Below, piece after piece: positions 62,517-64,000 of a stretch of 64,000 nt of DNA. The notes below the pieces were generated by a model. It did not search any database and was not told the origin of the DNA. It saw only the letters and a list, made by a program, of their open reading frames with translations. The DNA is from Rhodoferax ferrireducens. GTDB taxonomy: Bacteria; Pseudomonadota; Gammaproteobacteria; Burkholderiales; Burkholderiaceae_C. Numbering within the stretch: the stretch's first letter is position 1; each line of letters opens with the position of its first letter. The stretch lies in contig MTEI01000002.1 of NCBI GenBank assembly GCA_002083775.1, positions 248,001 through 312,000 of the forward strand, given 5' to 3'. The position numbers were made by a program, and so were the translations under genes.

Positions 62517-62639
62517 GGTGATCGGGGTATGTGACCGGGCTTTGGGGTGGAAGGCGCGCGCCTACAGTCGGTAGCGACCTGAGGCCTACATTTCGCGCGT
62601 GATTTCACCCCAAAACCGCATGCACATGCCCCGGTCGCC
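62517..62639 (+). repeat. Repeat C copy 3, ~123-bp imperfect palindrome
   Basis: It runs from GGGTGATCGGGG to CCCCGGTCGCC with CGCGCG blocks in each arm, in the same orientation as 506-627. It lies in the cysN-cysD gap, beside the heptamer array. Confidence 0.75.
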
Positions 62640-62737
62640 GCGCCGGGTTTGACGCGATATCGCGAGCCTGTCAGGGGCTCAACTTTTCTTTGGCAGTTTG
62701 TCATTTCAAGAATCCAGATGTCCCGTGGCCATGGCAA

Positions 62738-63709
62738 TTAAAAATACCCGTCTTTCTTCCGCTTCTCCATCGACGCCTCCGAAGTCTTGTCATCCATCCG
62801 CGTAGCCCCGCGTTCACTCACATCAGCCGCCAGGGTTTCCAGCACGATCTGCTCGGGCGTGGCGGCCAGGCTTTCTACCGGGCAGGTGCAGGTGATATCG
62901 CCCACGGTGCGAAAACGCACATCGCGCAACTCGGCCACTTCGCCGGGTTTCAAGGGCGTGAGTTCGGTCACCGGTACCAGCAGGCCCTTGCGTTCGACCA
63001 CTTCGCGCTGGTGCGTGTAGTACAGCGACGGCAGGGCGATCTGTTCGCGGGCGATGTATTGCCACACGTCGAGTTCGGTCCAGTTGCTGATCGGGAACAC
63101 CCGGAAGTGTTCGCCGGGTTGCAGCTTGGTGTTGAACAGCGTCCAGAGTTCCGGGCGCTGGTCTTTGGGTTGCCATTGGCCGAAGCTGTCGCGGTGGCTG
63201 AAGATGCGCTCCTTGGCGCGGGCTTTTTCCTCGTCGCGGCGGGCGCCACCAATGAGTGCGTCAAAGTGCAACTCTTCAATCGCCTCTAACAGCGTCACAG
63301 ACTGGTGCACATTGCGGCTTTCGCCCGGATGCGCCAGACGCACCGTGCCGCGCGCCATGGAGTCTTCGACGCTGCGCACGATCAAGTCGGCACCGAGTTC
63401 TTTGGCACGAAAGTCACGGAAATCGGTGACTTCATGGAAGTTGTGGCCGGTGTCGATCATCAGTAGCGGGTAGGGAATCTTGCCGCCGGTGGCTGGGGTG
63501 CCAAAGGCCTTTTCTGCGCACTTGAGCATCACCAGCGAGTCCTTGCCGCCGGAGAACAGCAGGGTGGGGCGCTCAAAGGCGGCGGCCACTTCGCGCAGGA
63601 TAAAGATGGTTTCTTCTTCCAGTGCGTCCAGGTGCGCGTTGCTCAAATGGTCGGGGCGGTGGTGGGTGGTCATGGGTTGCAATAAGTCGGGTGGCGTGCG
63701 GGTGTTCAT
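62738..63709 (-). CDS. cysD: Sulfate adenylyltransferase subunit 2 (CysD)
   Basis: This 323-residue PAPS-reductase-fold subunit makes APS from ATP and sulfate, together with CysN. Motifs include the PP-loop PTLLFSGGKDSLVML, YPLLMIDTGHNFHEVTDFRD and the conserved C terminus SEASMEKRKKDGYF. The start at 63709 (MNTRTPPDLL) is chosen; 63673 would give 311 residues, closer to the family's usual ~302, and is also possible. An even longer frame upstream overlaps cysH and is rejected. It follows cysH by 34 bases. Confidence 0.93.
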   Translation of the reverse strand: MNTRTPPDLLQPMTTHHRPDHLSNAHLDALEEETIFILREVAAAFERPTLLFSGGKDSLVMLKCAEKAFGTPATGGKIPYPLLMIDTGHNFHEVTDFRDFRAKELGADLIVRSVEDSMARGTVRLAHPGESRNVHQSVTLLEAIEELHFDALIGGARRDEEKARAKERIFSHRDSFGQWQPKDQRPELWTLFNTKLQPGEHFRVFPISNWTELDVWQYIAREQIALPSLYYTHQREVVERKGLLVPVTELTPLKPGEVAELRDVRFRTVGDITCTCPVESLAATPEQIVLETLAADVSERGATRMDDKTSEASMEKRKKDGYF

Positions 63710-63743
63710 GGGGCTAGGCTGTCTGGGTGATGCGTTTTGGAAG

Positions 63744-63775
63744 TCATGGATGGGGGATTGGGTCCGCCATGACTG
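63744..63775. repeat. Repeat B copy forming the CysH C terminus
   Basis: GTCATGGATGGGGGATTGGG followed by TCCGCCATGAC, a repeat B variant like ATGGCGGATCAAGTCCGCCAT (11564-11590). The minus-strand TGA within GTCATGG is the cysH stop codon. Confidence 0.7.
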
Positions 63776-64000
63776 GTGGTTGTCCGGCGTTGGCAGACAC
63801 ATGCAGGCCACATTCCTTGGCGGCTTCGTCTTCCCACCACCAGCGCCCGGCGCGAAAGTCTTCACCCAAGCTGATAGCACGCGTGCAAGGCGCGCAGCCG
63901 ATGCTGGGGTAAAACTGGTCATGCAGCGGGTTGTAGTCGATATGGTTGATGGCAATGAAGTGCCAGACATCGCCCCAGGTCCAGTCGGCCAGCGGGTTGA
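63744..64000 (-). CDS. cysH: Phosphoadenylyl/adenylyl-sulfate reductase (CysH), 3' part
   Basis: The gene runs off the right edge, so only its last 84 codons are visible. They contain DWTWGDVWHFIAINHIDYNP, the iron-sulfur Cys pair in SIGCAPCTRAI and the catalytic Cys in ECGLH, all typical of assimilatory APS reductases that use APS directly. The last ~10 residues (VMADPIPHP) are not family-like and are encoded by repeat B at 63744-63775, which supplies the stop codon. The enzyme would reduce the APS made by CysDN to sulfite. Confidence 0.9.
   Translation of the reverse strand, partial: NPLADWTWGDVWHFIAINHIDYNPLHDQFYPSIGCAPCTRAISLGEDFRAGRWWWEDEAAKECGLHVSANAGQPPVMADPIPHP

Larger units (their letters stand above)
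62173..62737. other. cysN-cysD spacer with tandem repeat and palindrome
   Basis: This 565-base gap splits two genes that are usually adjacent. It contains a heptamer array (62417-62479) and repeat C copy 3 (62517-62639). An open frame on the plus strand across the array encodes only a low-complexity AIGYWLL repeat and is not considered a gene. Confidence 0.7.

Noticed and set aside
62365-62574. Open frame encoding repeated AIGYWLL segments
   Set aside because: It is simply the translation of the GGCTATT heptamer array; no RBS, no conserved context, low-complexity product.
63710-63970. Longer start for CysD
   Set aside because: It would overlap cysH and its translation lacks CysD similarity before MNTRTPPDLL.
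41-63990. CRISPR arrays, tRNA or rRNA genes
   Set aside because: I looked for regularly spaced repeats with unique spacers and for cloverleaf or conserved rRNA segments and saw none; the repeats present are dispersed or a direct heptamer array.

Overview
The window looks like a chromosomal segment from a Betaproteobacterium of the Comamonadaceae, probably close to Rhodoferax or Polaromonas. This is inferred from high GC content, gene style (etfBA plus a ~600-residue acyl-CoA dehydrogenase, MoxR-DUF58-TgpA, DUF2126 transglutaminase, recC-recB-recD) and the short interspersed repeats. No search was run. About 45 protein genes are supported. I see no rRNA, tRNA, CRISPR array, phage or intact insertion sequence.

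Layout: 1-789 is non-coding with repeats. 790-10569 holds an HDOD protein, an MgtC/DUF4010 membrane protein, lytic transglycosylase MltB, a MoxR/DUF58/TgpA operon on the minus strand, then a deacetylase-like enzyme overlapping an MscS channel. 10566-15625 is a fatty-acid/electron-transfer block (etfB, etfA, acyl-CoA dehydrogenase, nitronate monooxygenase) with a clear promoter and two palindromic operator candidates. 15833-22582 has an MBL/beta-CASP protein, the heat-shock genes grpE-dnaK-dnaJ, an FKBP, an HxlR regulator and a ComFB protein. 22618-33457 has metY, a spermidine-synthase-like gene coupled to a GspE-family ATPase, tctBA without a tctC, two convergent EamA transporters, a quinone oxidoreductase, a Bcr/CflA pump and a small coiled-coil membrane protein. 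33668-39416 has a FapA/DUF342 protein and a very large GAF/PAS/GGDEF/EAL protein ending in a zinc-binding CZB-like domain. 39487-51133 is the RecBCD locus: a fragment of a DnaQ-like exonuclease, recC, a two-gene toxin-antitoxin-like pair, recB, recD and a DUF3616 gene, chained by 4-bp overlaps from the antitoxin onward. 51197-60589 has a TPR/glycosyltransferase-like protein, a WS/DGAT-like acyltransferase coupled to a second GGDEF/EAL protein, and a giant DUF2126 transglutaminase. 60742-64000 is the sulfate assimilation cluster cysH-cysD-cysN on the minus strand.

The most striking feature is three families of short repeats. Repeat A (~50 bp, core AGCCCTTAT..ATAAGGGCT, 14 copies called) and repeat B (25-90 bp of small inverted repeats, 8 loci called) occur between genes and also inside genes without breaking the frame. 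They supply the MltB signal peptide, the CysN N terminus, the C-terminal tails of CysH and the WS/DGAT protein, the apparent start of an EamA transporter, internal segments of EtfA, Qor and RecC, and a ~128-bp composite insert in RecB exactly between helicase motifs II and III. Repeat C (~123-bp imperfect palindrome, 3 copies) is always next to a short tandem array; one copy plus a nine-unit heptamer array separates cysD from cysN.

The best candidate for an undescribed system is the toxin-antitoxin-like pair embedded between recC and recB, with the PIN-like toxin gene overlapping the recB start codon. Function is inferred only from domain resemblance and layout.
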